DNA of 64,000 bases, taken from contig CM060732.1 of the NCBI GenBank assembly GCA_030704615.1, forward strand, positions 75,683,053 to 75,747,052. Reading direction: 5' to 3'. The DNA is from Takakia lepidozioides (taxonomy: Eukaryota; Streptophyta; Takakiopsida; Takakiales; Takakiaceae). Shown here one piece after another: positions 32,754 to 48,854 of the stretch. The stretch's first letter is position 1, and every line of letters begins with the position of its first letter. The position numbers and the translations under genes are program-made. The notes beneath the pieces were generated by a model that did not search any database, was not told the DNA's origin, and worked only from the letters and a program-made list of their open reading frames with translations.

Positions 32754-33670
32754 CTGTGCAGAAGAATCAGGGGCTGGGTTGTGGAGCTGAAGGCGGTATT
32801 CTCCTTGCCAATGCCCCATGTATGGGGTGCCTTACAAGTGGTGGTGATGGCGCCTCCCATGACTTCAGGATGCCAATGAGACACTTTGCGATTTCTTGTT
32901 TTGGGGGTCGCTGTGTTACATGCATTGGAGGATCCAGGCTTGGAATTGTCTTTGACCTATCCAGCAGAAACTAATCTAAGCTTTTCCAAGAAGCAAAGGG
33001 CAGTCAGACAAGGGCTTTGATGGACACCCTTGTCGTCTTGAAGGCTTTGGTATGTCTTTCCGTAGGTCGATGCCGGAGCATGCAACGGCGCTTGTAGGAG
33101 TTCTTTAGAGATCCGTTACAATGGTACGACTACAGCTTTGACAAGGTAAGCTTCATTATCTAGAATGTGAAGGCGTCTGAGGCAGTTTGAGTAACGCTGC
33201 CAATTTGTGCTGAATTGTACCCCTGGTTGTTGAGTTGAGTTAGAATATTTTTTGTTCTGCAACCTTACTGTCAGTATGTGAGTGTTGTAGGTCGTTCTTC
33301 CTAAGCAGTGCATACGTTGGGATGCCGAAGGTTCTTTCCCTGGAGTTAGCAAGGTACTTGCGAGGGTTGATAGTTGTGGCTTTGTTGAAAATGTGACTCC
33401 TCCGCTGCACCTTGGTGGTTCTTACATACCAATTTAAAATCACCAAACTACAGGCATAAGCAGTTTACACAAGAGGTCCTTTGGATTGAGGGTTGGTGCA
33501 ATCCTCCTTGGTGAAAGAAAAGCAAATTGCCATGACAAACGGTGAAAAATATCTGGTGGCCGTGTGAAGATAGCAGAGTGATTCTGGTACAGCTTCTTTG
33601 AGGCTTGAAGATGAAAGTTAGTAGAATTTTTGGCAATGAGCTGTATTCTAGGGGCAGTCTTGTCATGCAC
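32754..33670 (+). pseudogene. OSB-like pseudogene upstream of PPR locus 5
   Basis: Plus-strand pieces in order: a segment matching 16050-16160 (GLGCGAEGGILLANAP); a PDF first half at 33080-33145 (EFFRDPLQWYDYSFDK, donor GTAAGC) with an in-frame TAG after RRL; and a PDF second half from about 33430 (LKSPNYRHKQ; LWIEGWCNPPW) whose acceptor AG is lost (CATA in place of CAG) and which has a one-base deletion turning WV into a stop. It is clearly non-functional but shows that a stand-alone PDF gene also precedes this PPR locus. Confidence 0.6.
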
Positions 33671-33851
33671 TAGCTTGTTTAGCATATGTGTACGTTTGGG
33701 ACACGTTGTTATGTTCCTCATTGTGTTAGTTTAGACAGAGACCAGAGTACTTGCATGAATGTTCTTGAAAGCTCCACTAGCAATCCGCCTTTTCAGAACC
33801 TCTCACAGTTTTGATGCTGTTGAGTTTCTGCATGAAGGTCAATCATGGAGC

Positions 33852-36800
33852 ATGGAACAGCACTGCCAAGAGTTCATTTGAGATCCTTCACAATGCCGGG
33901 ACAACTGCCTTGGCAAGGTGCCCCTTTCTTCGTGTATGATGTGAAGGAGTTTGTCTGTTCTGCAAAAGTGGCTCTTCCTGTCAGTATCATAGGTGTTATC
34001 GCTAAGCAGGCAGTAAAGATGCATTGCCCAAGGGTTTCTCCTGGTGTTTACCAGGTACTTGGGAGGGTTGGCTTGGTCTTACGAGGCCATGTTTAAAACC
34101 ATGGCCACTCAGCTGCACGTTTTCACAGACCAATCAGAGATCACCAGACTACAGACATAAGCAGAGTGCACAAGAGGCCCTTTGGATTGAGGATTGGTTG
34201 AATCCCTTGGGTGAAAGAAAAGCTAGCTGCTTCCATGACACGAGGTCAAGCACAATGTGGTGAGGGCGCCTTCTTTTTCAATACATTTTGGCTAGTTTTG
34301 TACTTTCCCTCAGATGTGTCCCTGCTTGTTGCTAATGAGTTCTATAATTTAGCTCATCAGGTGGATCTCTGGTGGTTACAACTATTTTGGCATGTGACAC
34401 GGATGGGTTGCAGGTAAATATCCGAAAATCAGAAACAGAGATGAGGAAAAGCTTTGGAAAGAATATTTTTCAAAGTCAATGGTGGGACAATGGAGGCAGA
34501 AAGGTGAACAGCTGTTATGTTGTAGTAGATGCAGACAACAAGATGCATTGCAAATTTTTCCCCCAACTCATGTCAGCAGTTCAGCACAGGGACTACTGTG
34601 TGGTCGGTAGGGTTACATTGTTAGCTAGATAATCTTAGGTTGTCATTGTCAGGTAGCAGCATGGGGGAGGATCCTTGCGGGTTGTTGTCGAGGCATGGAA
34701 ATCTGAAGGAGGCAGGTATGGTGTGGTTCAGATCCATCCAAGAGGGCCGGATTTCAAGCATAAGAATCCCAATGAGCCATTAAGGATTGAGAACTACAAG
34801 ACACCTGCATTTGTAGATGGTCAACTGGAAGCAGCAGCAGCAACACAAGTAGTACACTCAGGCACCTCCACCGTGACAACTGATCCCAAACAAGGACCAA
34901 GACACAAGATCTCTTCTGGCACTTGTGGATATGTGAGGATGCTATGTGAGGCAGGACGACTGAAAGATGCTCTGCACATTTTGAACCAAAGAGATACTTC
35001 AGCAGATTCCGATACCTATGTCTGTCTCTTGCGTAAATGCATCAAAATGAAAGGCCTAGCAGCAGGAAAGCAGGTGCATGCCCACATTATCCAAAGTGGA
35101 TTCAAGCCCAACATGTTTCTACACAACACCCTTGTTAACATGTATGTCAAATGCGGGAGCATCATGGATGCACACAGAGTATTTGATAAAATGTCTGGAC
35201 GAGGTGTGATCACGTGGAATATAATGATGGCAGGGTACACCAAACATGGATGTGGTAGGGATGCCTTGGAGACCTATGAGCGGATGATATGGGAAGGGGT
35301 GACCCCGAATCAGGTCACCTTTGTTTGTGTTCTGAAGGCCTGTGCCAGCCTTGCCGCCCTGGAAAAGGGCAAACAGGTCCATGCTGCCATCATGAAAGCT
35401 GGGATTGTGCCAAATATAATGTTGGACACTACCCTCTTGGACATGTATGCCAAATGTGGGAGCATCAAGGATGCAAAGGGAGTATTTGACAGTATGGCTG
35501 AACAAAATGTGGTGTCATGGAGTGCGATGATCGCAGGATATGCACAGCATGGGTGCGGGACTGAGGCTTTGGAGACATATGAGCAAATGGTGCGGGAAGG
35601 GGTCACACCCAACCACATTACATTCATTTGTGTTCTCAAGGCGTGTGCCAGCTTGGCAGCCCTGGAAAGGGGCAAAGAGATCCATGCTGACATCATGAAA
35701 ATTGGAATCACACCAGATGTCATTCTGAATACAACCCTCGTGGATATGTATGCCAAGTGCGGGAGCATTGAGGATGCAAAGGTTGTGTTTGAGAATATGC
35801 CTGAACGAAGTGTGGTGTCCTGGAATGCAATGATGGCAGGATATGCCCAGCATGGGTGGGGGATGGAGGCTTTGGAGGCCTATGAGCAAATGATGTGCGA
35901 AGGTTTGAAGCCTGACCAGGTCACGTTCGTCTGTGTTTGCAATGTGTGTGCAAGCATGGCAGCCCTGGAAAAGGGCAGAGAGATTCATACTGACATGATG
36001 GAAGCTGGAACAATACCGGATGTTGTGTTGAATAACACCCTTGTGGATATGTATGCCAAATGCGGGAGCATAAGGGATGCAAAGGGAGTGTTTGACAATA
36101 TGGCTGAACGAAATGTGGTGTCATGGAATGTGATGATCGCAGGGTATGGCCAGCATGGATGCGGAATGGAGGCATTAGAGACGTATGAGAAAATGATGGG
36201 AGAAGGGGTGGCTCCAGATCAGGTCACGTTTGTCTGTGTTTGCAATGCATGTGCAAGCCTTGCAGCCCTGGAGAAGGGCAAAGAGGTCCATGTTGACATC
36301 ATGAAAGCTGGAATTGTACCAAATATATTTCTGAACAATGCTCTTGTGGACATGTATGCCAAATGCGGGAGGATTGAGGATGCAAAAGGAGTGTTTGACA
36401 ACATGGCTGAACGAAATGTGGTGTCATGGAGTGCAATGATCGCAGGATATGCCCAGCATGGTTGTCGTATGGAGGCCCTGCAACTATTTGAAGGAATGAA
36501 AAAGGAAGGCTTGAAGCCAAACGGTATCACCTTTGTATGTGTTCTCCAAGCATGTAGCCATGGGGGCCTAGTGGATGAAGGAAAACACTACTTTGATTCC
36601 CTGAGTCGAGATCATGGCCTCACTCCTACAGTGGAGCACTTCGGCTGCATGGTGGACCTTCTTGGCCGTGCAGGGCAATTGCGTGAAGCTGAGGACTTGA
36701 TTAAGAAAATGCCAGTACAACCAGATGCTGTGGTATGGAAAGCCTTGCTTGGTGCCTGCAGACTTCATGGGAATATAGAGGTGGCAGAACGTGCGGCAAA

Positions 36801-36993
36801 ATCTATACTCAAGTGGGCTCAACAGTGCGCTAGAACTGATATGTTGCTATCAGATATCAACACTTCATTATCAAACTGCCAGCCCAACTGGACAGATGAT
36901 GTGGTTTGGAAAGCCTTGTTTGGTGCCTGCAGAAGTCAGGGCCATGTTGACATAGCAGAACATGCAGCAAAAGCTATTCTCAAGTTGGTTTGA
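33852..36993 (+). pseudogene. PPR locus 5: PDF exons and PPR array, multiply disabled
   Basis: Exons by homology are A 33852-33917, B 34139-34259, C 34414-34503 and D 34732-36993. Exon A has an in-frame TGA (after QEFI). Exon B lost two bases in the PPWV codons (LNPLGERK). Exon C lost five bases before SQWWD. Exon D itself is open: RGPDFKHK, PAFVDGQLE, five PLS PPR blocks and an E-like region, ending at TGA after AAKAILKLV. The 3' end repeats the phrase VVWKALxGACR about 80 codons apart, a partial duplication of the E region. The PPR block is a clean frame of more than 700 codons, so it may still be transcribed, but neither the PDF fusion nor the DYW domain can be made. The frame upstream to 34675 is intron. 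Confidence 0.7.
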
Positions 36994-37475
36994 CAGGACA
37001 CTACAACTTATTTGTTGCTACGTATCAGATATTAATCTGTCAGCTTGTAGGTGTGTTGATACTGCAAAGGTGAGAGAAATAACAAAAGTCAGAGGTGACA
37101 ATTAGCAGCCAGGTCGCTGCTGCATTGCCAGCTGCACGCACTGTTGGAGATGACAAATCACATCCACAACTTGAGGAAATTATGTTGAGCTACCCGGCAG
37201 ATGAAGGACGCAGGGTATGTTCCTAACACGTGATTTATATTGCTTGATGTGGAAGAGGATCAAAAGGAATTTTCTCTTTACCGCTAAAGTGAGAAGCTGA
37301 CGATTGCTGTTGGGCTGATCAGCATGTGTCCAGGGACGCCTGTTTGTGTCATCTGGAACCTCTGGGTTGGCTGACCTCAATATTGGTGGGTGAGCATGGA
37401 TGCCAATGGCTTTCACCACTTCGACGGTGGGGCGTTGTTCGTGGGCAGTGCTGGTGAAACGATTTTCTCTTAAGG
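36994..37475 (+). pseudogene. Decayed DYW tail of PPR locus 5
   Basis: Pieces in changing frames match the DYW region: QMKDAGYVPNT, DVEEDQKEFSLY, SEKLTIAVGLIS, NGFHHFDGG and GSAGETIF. Several stops interrupt it. The CGDCH segment is absent; a deletion joins the IKNL part to the HHF part. Confidence 0.75.
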
Positions 37476-37574
37476 TGTGATTGTCTTGCTTCATTCATTA
37501 AAACTATGCAGCTGTTTGATCCATTTACCGTTCCCTGGGAATGTTGACCATGATGCACAGGTAGGCATTTCCTT

Positions 37575-37919
37575 CATGGCATATTGGTATGCTAGCTGTG
37601 TGGCTGAGAAAGTTGTTCTGTGATTTAGGTCAAAAGCAATCACTTCCTACAACTGTGTATTGTGACAGCCAAAGTATGGTTGCATTGAGTGTAAATCCGA
37701 AATATCACTCAAAAGACGAAGCACATGGAGGTGCAACATCACTATATAAGAGAAGTGCTGGCAAAGGGAGAGATCGAGGTTTCATACTGCTTTATTGAAG
37801 ACATGATAGCAGATGTTTTAACTAAGAGCCTCAAGCAAGTGAAGTGTGCTATTAGTTTTGGCAACAGGTCGAAGGACAAGCAAAGGACCAACATTGTTGA
37901 AGGAGGTGTAGAAATGTAG
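37575..37919 (+). mobile_element. Ty1/Copia RNase H end, frameshifted
   Basis: Two frames give the C end of a Copia polyprotein: WLRKLFCDLGQKQ, YCDSQSMVALS, NPKYHS, then after a one-base gain in an A run (about 37706) HMEVQHHYIREVLAKGEIE and EDMIADVLTKSL. The remainder of the element is missing to the left, where PPR locus 5 ends. Confidence 0.85.
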
Positions 37920-38122
37920 TTAACTGGGAGTGTAGAAATGTAGTTAGTTATTGCTCACTACTCACCATTCATGTATAGTAGTTAGTGACACTTCACATCC
38001 TCTTGCTTTTGACATATTTAAAGACAACTGTAAAGATGAGCTTTGGGGAGGAGCTGTACACTGTGAATAGAGTGGCTTCTATTCTATTGTAAGAGAACTC
38101 CAACATTTCAACTTTAATATGT
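37920..38122 (+). repeat. Probable 3' LTR or LTR remnant of the Copia element
   Basis: Follows the RNase H end after a purine-rich GAAGGAGG. It contains two copies of TGTAGAAATGTAGTTA and runs to about CTCCAACATTTCA. No 5' LTR partner is present in the window, so the limits are inferred. Confidence 0.4.
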
Positions 38123-38689
38123 GAATCTATTCCCAAGATCAATGATCCTCTTGACTGAACCCATTTTGAGAAAAAGAAGGCACAAACACAGGAGACTGCA
38201 GGCGCAAAGGACTGAAATCAAAGAGGGAGAGATCAGCAGTAGAAGGTTTGGAGAACAGATTGAACATCAACCCCAACTCCATCAGTTTCGGAAAATCCCA
38301 GCAAGAATCCATCTACCTTCATCCTGGTGCTCTTTTCAACTAATCTTAAGCTTCATTGCGCCGCTAGCTCTTAGTGGAACTAATGACGGCTCCAGGGTTC
38401 TAATTAAGACAGCAAGAGACATCCAGCCGCCTTCAGTTCTCCCTTCCATCCACTGCCTTCGCCAAGCCCCACAGTGTTTCCTCCCGAGCGTGGCTCCACT
38501 GGAAAACTAGCTTGCTGTAACCTCCAGAGCTGCCTCGTGATTCTCTGAAATCTCTAGGTGTCAAGTGCTTTAACAGCTTCCATGGGTCCTAATTACCAAA
38601 GCAGAAGCTCGAGGGGCATTCCGAGGAGCCACAACAGTAGACCCATCCTTCAAGCGCCTCTGACTACAAGGCCAATGGGTCTATCGGGA

Positions 38690-39135
38690 GACGCATTCTT
38701 CTTGGCCCACCAGGCACTAGCCATTGGCAGAATGGACAACAAGGCAATTGCTGCAGCTTCTTCGGTGGTCACACAGATCAGCCCCAAGCGCTCTCGGCCT
38801 GTGGATGCACCTGGGACGAGCAAGGGTAAACAACTGTGGACCTTTCAAGATTATCAAAAAGATTGGCAAAGTCGCCTACAAGCTGGAACTGCCTGTTAGG
38901 TGGAAGATACATGATGTATTTCATGTGAGCCTCTTAAGGAAATATGTTTCAGATCCCAGCCATATTCTCCCAGACTTGCCGAAAGTCACAACCGAAGGAG
39001 AAAATCGTGGCAGAACCAGAAGAGATTCTTAAGGTAGAGATGAAAACCTTGAGATCTCGTTCTTGGAATGAATTCTTGATCAAGACCAAAAGCAAGAATG
39101 ATGATGTTGAGAAGTGTACAAGACGGCCATGGTGA
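38690..39135 (+). mobile_element. Ty3/Gypsy integrase C-end and chromodomain-like fragment
   Basis: A frame at 38724-39032 carries [35 protein letters not shown] and [10 protein letters not shown], the typical tail of a chromovirus polyprotein. After a frameshift near 39000 the next frame gives [24 protein letters not shown], the chromodomain part. No LTR, protease or polymerase remains nearby. Confidence 0.85.
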
Positions 39136-39139
39136 ATAG

Positions 39140-39516
39140 TGTCTACGAACAGGGAAGAGAGAGATAATACAGAAAATGATGCATGGTGTGGCGGTTGGGA
39201 GGAGTGGTTGTGTTCCAGTACCATGTACAATTCTAGGATTGGGTGCTAGTTCCTGTTGAGTCAAGAATTATTGTGACTTGAAGGATCTGTACATAAAGCA
39301 GGTGGTGGTGTTTGGCCATTCAGTGGAATAAGACAAGAGGAATGTAAGAACTTCCAGATAGAGGTCAGCCCCATACGCTCCCGACCTCTGGTCTCCAGAG
39401 CGAGGATGAGGATGAAACTACAATCTCGGAAGAGGGTGACCCACACGACTGCCAAGCCGAAATGGAAGAGGCGGCTCTCTCTATTCAAATCGATTTTGAT
39501 TCTCTGCAGAGCACAG
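39140..39516. other. No gene recognised
   Basis: Low-complexity-free spacer between the Gypsy fragment and the LTR fragment; no motif identified. Confidence 0.4.
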
Positions 39517-39517
39517 T

Positions 39518-39738
39518 GTGTGGGAATTCGACAGAGAATAGAGATAAAAGATGAACTGATTACTGAGAACTCTCCACCCAACCATAGGACCACAACAAGC
39601 TGTGTCCACCCTCCGAGCTCTCCCTATTTATACTCAAAGTCTAATCCAGAAATAGCTGAGATAACTATAGCATAACTCCATGCTTTTACTTAAGTTATCT
39701 CCACCTGCTATTCTGGTACAATGACTTGAGTCACTAAT
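39518..39738 (-). mobile_element. LTR fragment, minus orientation
   Basis: Nearly identical to 40821-41003 on the same strand and to 40600-40818 in reverse complement. It retains the LTR 3' end (to about TGTGGGAATTCG at 39518) and stops abruptly at 39738, where the Copia coding fragment begins. Confidence 0.8.
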
Positions 39739-39739
39739 A

Positions 39740-40453
39740 GTGCTGTGGGAAGTCTTTGTATGCAATGGTCTGTACTAGGCCAGATATTGCACAAGCAGTG
39801 GGGGTTGTAAGCCAATATATGGCTAACCCTGGGCAACTCCATTGGGTTGCAGTAAAGCGGATTTTCCGTTATATGAGAGGCACAACTATGGTTTGTGCTT
39901 GAGAAAGAACAATGATAATGTTCAATTGGATCAAGTGGGTTCATATGGTATCTCAGATAGTGCTTGCAAAAGCACAGAGCTATACGGCTATTGTGATGCA
40001 GATTGGGCTGGTAATATTGATGACCGCCACTCTACATCTGGCTATGTTTTTATGCTAGCAAATGGAGCTGTAAGCTGGAGCAGCAAGAAGCAATCTACAA
40101 TTGCTATGTCCTCGACTGAGGCAAAATATATGGCTGCATCTCAAGCTATAAGGCAAGCATTATTGTTATCATCATTTCTATCTAGTATTGGTCATCCACA
40201 GAGGATACCATGGTCATATATGATGACATCCAAGGGTGTTGTTCTCTCAAAGAATCCAATGTTTCATGCTCGCACAAAGCATATTGAGATTCATCATCAT
40301 TTGGTACGAGAGAAGACTGAAGCTGGAGTTGTCAAGCTTGTATATTGCAACACCAACAACATGGTTGCAGACATACTGACAAAAGGGCTTAGTGCTGAAA
40401 AGCTTGAACGCTTTCAAGGCTTGATGGGAGTAGTTAAGTGCTTAACTTGGTAA
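39740..40453 (+). mobile_element. Ty1/Copia reverse transcriptase end and RNase H
   Basis: The first 100 bases give, with a frameshift, the end of the RT domain (RPDIAQAVGVVSQYMANPG). From 39842 the frame is open for 203 codons: YGLCLRKN, YGYCDADWAGN, STSGYVFMLANGAVSWSSKKQ, STEAKYMAA, HIEIHHHLVREK and MVADILTKGLS, a well-preserved Copia RNase H with its first catalytic Asp in the DADWAG motif. It is followed by a purine tract GAGTGGGGG and an LTR. Everything upstream (gag, protease, integrase, most of RT) is missing. Confidence 0.92.
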
Positions 40454-40468
40454 CTCGTTGAGTGGGGG

Positions 40469-40820
40469 TGTTGGAAATCAACTCCTAACCAAGTTACTAG
40501 TACCTAGAATTACTGTGATGACAAGTCAGGCTTCCATAATAGGAGTTCTGACAAGTCACAGTTAACAATAGAGATAAGCCTCGGTTAACTAAAAGATAGC
40601 TAAAGTTAGCTTTAGTTATTAGTGACTCAAGTCATTGTACCAGAATAGCAAGTGGAGATAACTGAAGTAAAAGCATGGAGTTATGCTATAGTTATCTCAG
40701 CTATTTCTGGATTAGACTTTGAGTATAAATAGGGAGAGCTCGGAGGGTGGACAAAGCTTGTTGTGGTCCTATGGTTGGGGTGGAGAGTTCTCAGTAATCA
40801 GTCCATCTTTTATCTCTATT
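40469..40820 (+). mobile_element. Copia 3' LTR, plus orientation
   Basis: Starts TGTTGGAAATCAACTCC directly after the polypurine tract and contains a TATA box at 40724-40731. It runs to about TCTCTATT at 40820, lacking the final 18 bases seen at 39518-39537. Confidence 0.88.
40724..40731 (+). promoter_or_regulatory. TATA box of the Copia LTR
   Basis: TATAAATA followed by a GC-containing purine stretch, in the position expected for the U3/R border. The same box occurs in opposite orientation in the neighbouring LTR copies. Confidence 0.6.
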
Positions 40821-41147
40821 ACTGAGAACTCTCCACCCCAACCATAGGACCACAACAAGCTGTGTCCACCCTCCGAGCTCTCCCTATTTATACTCAAAGT
40901 CTAATCCAGAAATAGCTGAGATAACTATAGCATAACTCCATGCTTTTACTTAAGTTATCTCCACCTGCTATTCTGGTGCAATGACTTGAGTCACTAATAA
41001 CTAAAGTTAACTTTAGCTATCTTTTAGTTAACCGAGGCTTATCTCTATTGTTAACTGTGACTTGTCAGAACTCCTATTATGGAAGCCTGACTTGTCATCA
41101 GAGTAACTCTAGGTAGTAGTAACTTGGTTAGGAGTTGATTTCCAACA
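40821..41147 (-). mobile_element. Second LTR copy, minus orientation, tail to tail with the first
   Basis: Reverse complement of 40469-40800 with a handful of differences; its 5' end TGTTGGA lies at 41147. Together the two copies form a palindrome of about 650 bases with its centre near 40818. Confidence 0.88.
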
Positions 41148-41157
41148 TAGTGGATGG

Positions 41158-42009
41158 TTGCGTGGAACGTGGGATCCTTTACACTTCCTTGGGAAAAAGC
41201 AGGAAAGATCAGATGTAAGGGATTGGGTGATCTCTCACCTGGGGGGCTCTGGTGATCTTCATCAGCACTTTTGCCGTCCAAGAGGCCGGGGCTTCTTCTC
41301 AATTATGTTTGAAACAAAAGCTGCAGCAGATAAAGCTCGTGCTTTTAATCCTCACCTGTTGGGCCTCAACGTCAATATCTTTCCCTGGTCAGACAAGATG
41401 GGTGACAGGAATGGCAAAATTTGGGCCCCAAGGATTATCACATTATCAAACATTCCAAATCATTACTTGTACTTTCTTCCAAACATTGGGAATGCTTTTG
41501 GTGCATACCTAGGATGCCTTGCAATTTTTGACCTAGAGATGTGCTTGGACAAACTGAGGCAACAGGAAGCATGGAAAGGTGTCACCATTGCATCAAAATT
41601 GAAGGAAAATGGATTACCAAAAATAGTCATCATGATGCCCAATGAGGACAAAATTCCAAGCTACATCAGATTACCCATTGACAACAAGGGTGATTTCTTT
41701 TCAGTAAAACTCATGGAGGACTCTCCAGGAACATCATGCTTCAACTGTGGACAGCAAGGTCATATAAAAGCGAATTGTCCAGATGGTAAGCGAAAACGCA
41801 ACTCTCCCATTAAAGTGGACAATGCCCCATTAATCGCTATCCCTCCTGCCGTGCAGGAAGAGACGGCGAAGGTGATCAATGCAGACAAGGGTCCAGCCAT
41901 TTTGAAGCCAACTGCTTTTAGTATTGGCTTGGAAGAGAGGACAATGCTGAGAGAAACTATTCACCATTTGGGCCATCCCAGTATTAGTATTATTGCGGAT
42001 TTTGATTAA
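41158..42009 (+). CDS. LINE ORF1 (gag-like) protein with CCHC zinc knuckle, 5' truncated
   Basis: Open frame of 283 codons. The first 180 residues resemble the DUF4283-like domain of plant LINE ORF1 proteins (GRGFFSIMFETKAAADKA; GKIWAPRIITLSNIP; LGCLAIFDLEMCLDKL). A CCHC knuckle CFNCGQQGHIKANC lies at about 195-208, then a basic run. The N end is cut by the LTR junction at 41147. The endonuclease/RT ORF2 expected downstream is absent. It is most likely a transposon remnant rather than a cellular gene. Confidence 0.75.
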   Translation: MRGTWDPLHFLGKKQERSDVRDWVISHLGGSGDLHQHFCRPRGRGFFSIMFETKAAADKARAFNPHLLGLNVNIFPWSDKMGDRNGKIWAPRIITLSNIPNHYLYFLPNIGNAFGAYLGCLAIFDLEMCLDKLRQQEAWKGVTIASKLKENGLPKIVIMMPNEDKIPSYIRLPIDNKGDFFSVKLMEDSPGTSCFNCGQQGHIKANCPDGKRKRNSPIKVDNAPLIAIPPAVQEETAKVINADKGPAILKPTAFSIGLEERTMLRETIHHLGHPSISIIADFD

Positions 42010-42954
42010 ATCTTGCAACATGTCAAATATAGATCATGAAAACAAGGATTTATACTTAATATTCAGCTAGCCATTAGAGTAACCGAGAGCTCATTGTAGA
42101 TTGCTCTTGTTTCCATCGGGGAAATTTTGAGTAGAACTGATCAATCAGCTACTAGAAGTAAGTCTTAACTTTTACTTCCTTAACCCTTAAGCGCACACCA
42201 GGCCCACAGAGGCCCTTGTGGGGTACTTCAGAGTCAATAACTTTTGCAGATTTTAAAGGCGTGTGTTTGAATTCTCATAACTGATGTTAATGAATCAACT
42301 TTATTAGTAAAAATGATTTCTGGTTTTGGAGGAAATGCCTCCGTGACCTCTTCGACAAGGTTTCTTGTTTCCTCATTGCCACCTCGGGAAATTTGTGCAT
42401 TAAAAGTGAAGATGATCCTCCCAAGGGAAGCGTAAATTATGGATGCACGTATTTGTGCATAGAGTCATTCGGAGTTGACAAGCATGTTGTGAACCGAGAA
42501 GGAAGTGTAAATTGTGGTGCATTTGTGCATAGAGTCATTCGGAGTTTACAACATGGTGTGAAGATATTGTAAAAGGGAAGCGGGTATCAGAGACAAACAG
42601 GCAGTTATTGGGGACAAGGGAGATAAGGTAATGTTGTGGAAAAGGGTGTCAACCTTATCTACTGCATTTCTCCAGATACTACGCAACAGCTAGCTCTTTG
42701 AATTGCAACGCATGAGATTCAGTTACTAGATGTGAATAAGGATTTCATACCTCCTGCCAAACCCCTTACACAATCAGCAAGTAGTAGCAGCAGCAACACC
42801 TTCATCAAGCTACTGTCTCCACCATCAACGTGGAAACAGGCAGAATAGTAAATTCACATGCATTTTGATACACCTTCATTGCAACTCAACAGTTTCTTAG
42901 CTGTGCATCAATGCTACATAATGCACCTAAATTTGCAAGGTACATTGCTGAGGA
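42010..42954. repeat. Spacer with a direct repeat, 3' flank of the Ca2+-ATPase
   Basis: Contains two copies of a roughly 50-base unit (GGAAGCGTAAATTATGGATG or similar, followed by ATTTGTGCATAGAGTCATTCGG) at about 42425-42475 and 42500-42548. The right end is presumably the 3' UTR of the minus-strand ATPase. Confidence 0.5.
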
Positions 42955-48064
<5,110 letters not shown>

Positions 48065-48079
48065 AATCTCCTCTTGCAC

Positions 48080-48820
48080 CTGCTTTAGTTCCTGGCATTA
48101 AAAATTGTCATTATTCTGTAGAGAAGATTAAATCAGAGAAACATACTGGATGTAGCAGAGCAAAGGTAGATATCTTTCTACTGCCATTGTGGCAAAGTGC
48201 CTGGAGATCTCATGCATTTATGACCTTCACATCTGCATATTTGAACTGCAGTTGTCCAACATCCATTTGCAAACCATTGTGAGGCTCTTCTTCAACCACA
48301 AACGTTCAATTGACCCTCACCTGGAGAGGCTTAGTTGCAGTATTATGGGGAAATGAAACATCAACATCGGTCTTCTCTGCAACATCTGTTGACACACTGT
48401 TCTTTTTGGCCTGTACTCTTTTGCAGGAGCACACTGCTAATTGCTGCAATCCATGACCCTCCATCAGTCCAATACCATTGAAGCCTCTCTCTTCTCTCTC
48501 CCTCACAGATTATCATAGAATCTCCCCAGGCTGAACAGTAGCTTATGGTTATGGAGGTTGGTAGTTGGGGTCCCACTGTCCTGGCCATCCGGTCTTTTTG
48601 TATTTTTGTCCATAGGCTCTTTGAGTTTCCCATCTGCGTTATAAAGTTTATTTATTTATTTCTCCCTTTCCACAATTGGATTGAGACCAACTTAAGAGAG
48701 CAGGCTTTAAATAAGGTATAGCTGCCCATACCCTGACAACATAGCTAAATTCATGCAATTTTCAAGAACACAGCTAGTGTATCTGGCACCAACATACAGA
48801 TAACAATTCTTCTGTGACTA
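48080..48820. other. 5' region of the Ca2+-ATPase
   Basis: Probably holds the 5' UTR exon and promoter of the ATPase on the minus strand. No transcription signals could be fixed with confidence. The 66- and 90-codon frames here show no homology that I recognise. Confidence 0.35.
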
Positions 48821-48854
48821 CCCACGATGCAGAGTCGGTGACAGGAGAGACAAT

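Noticed and set aside
41158-42009. LINE ORF1-like frame as a possible domesticated CCHC gene
   Set aside because: It is cut at its 5' end exactly at an LTR boundary and lacks its own start context; a transposon remnant is simpler.
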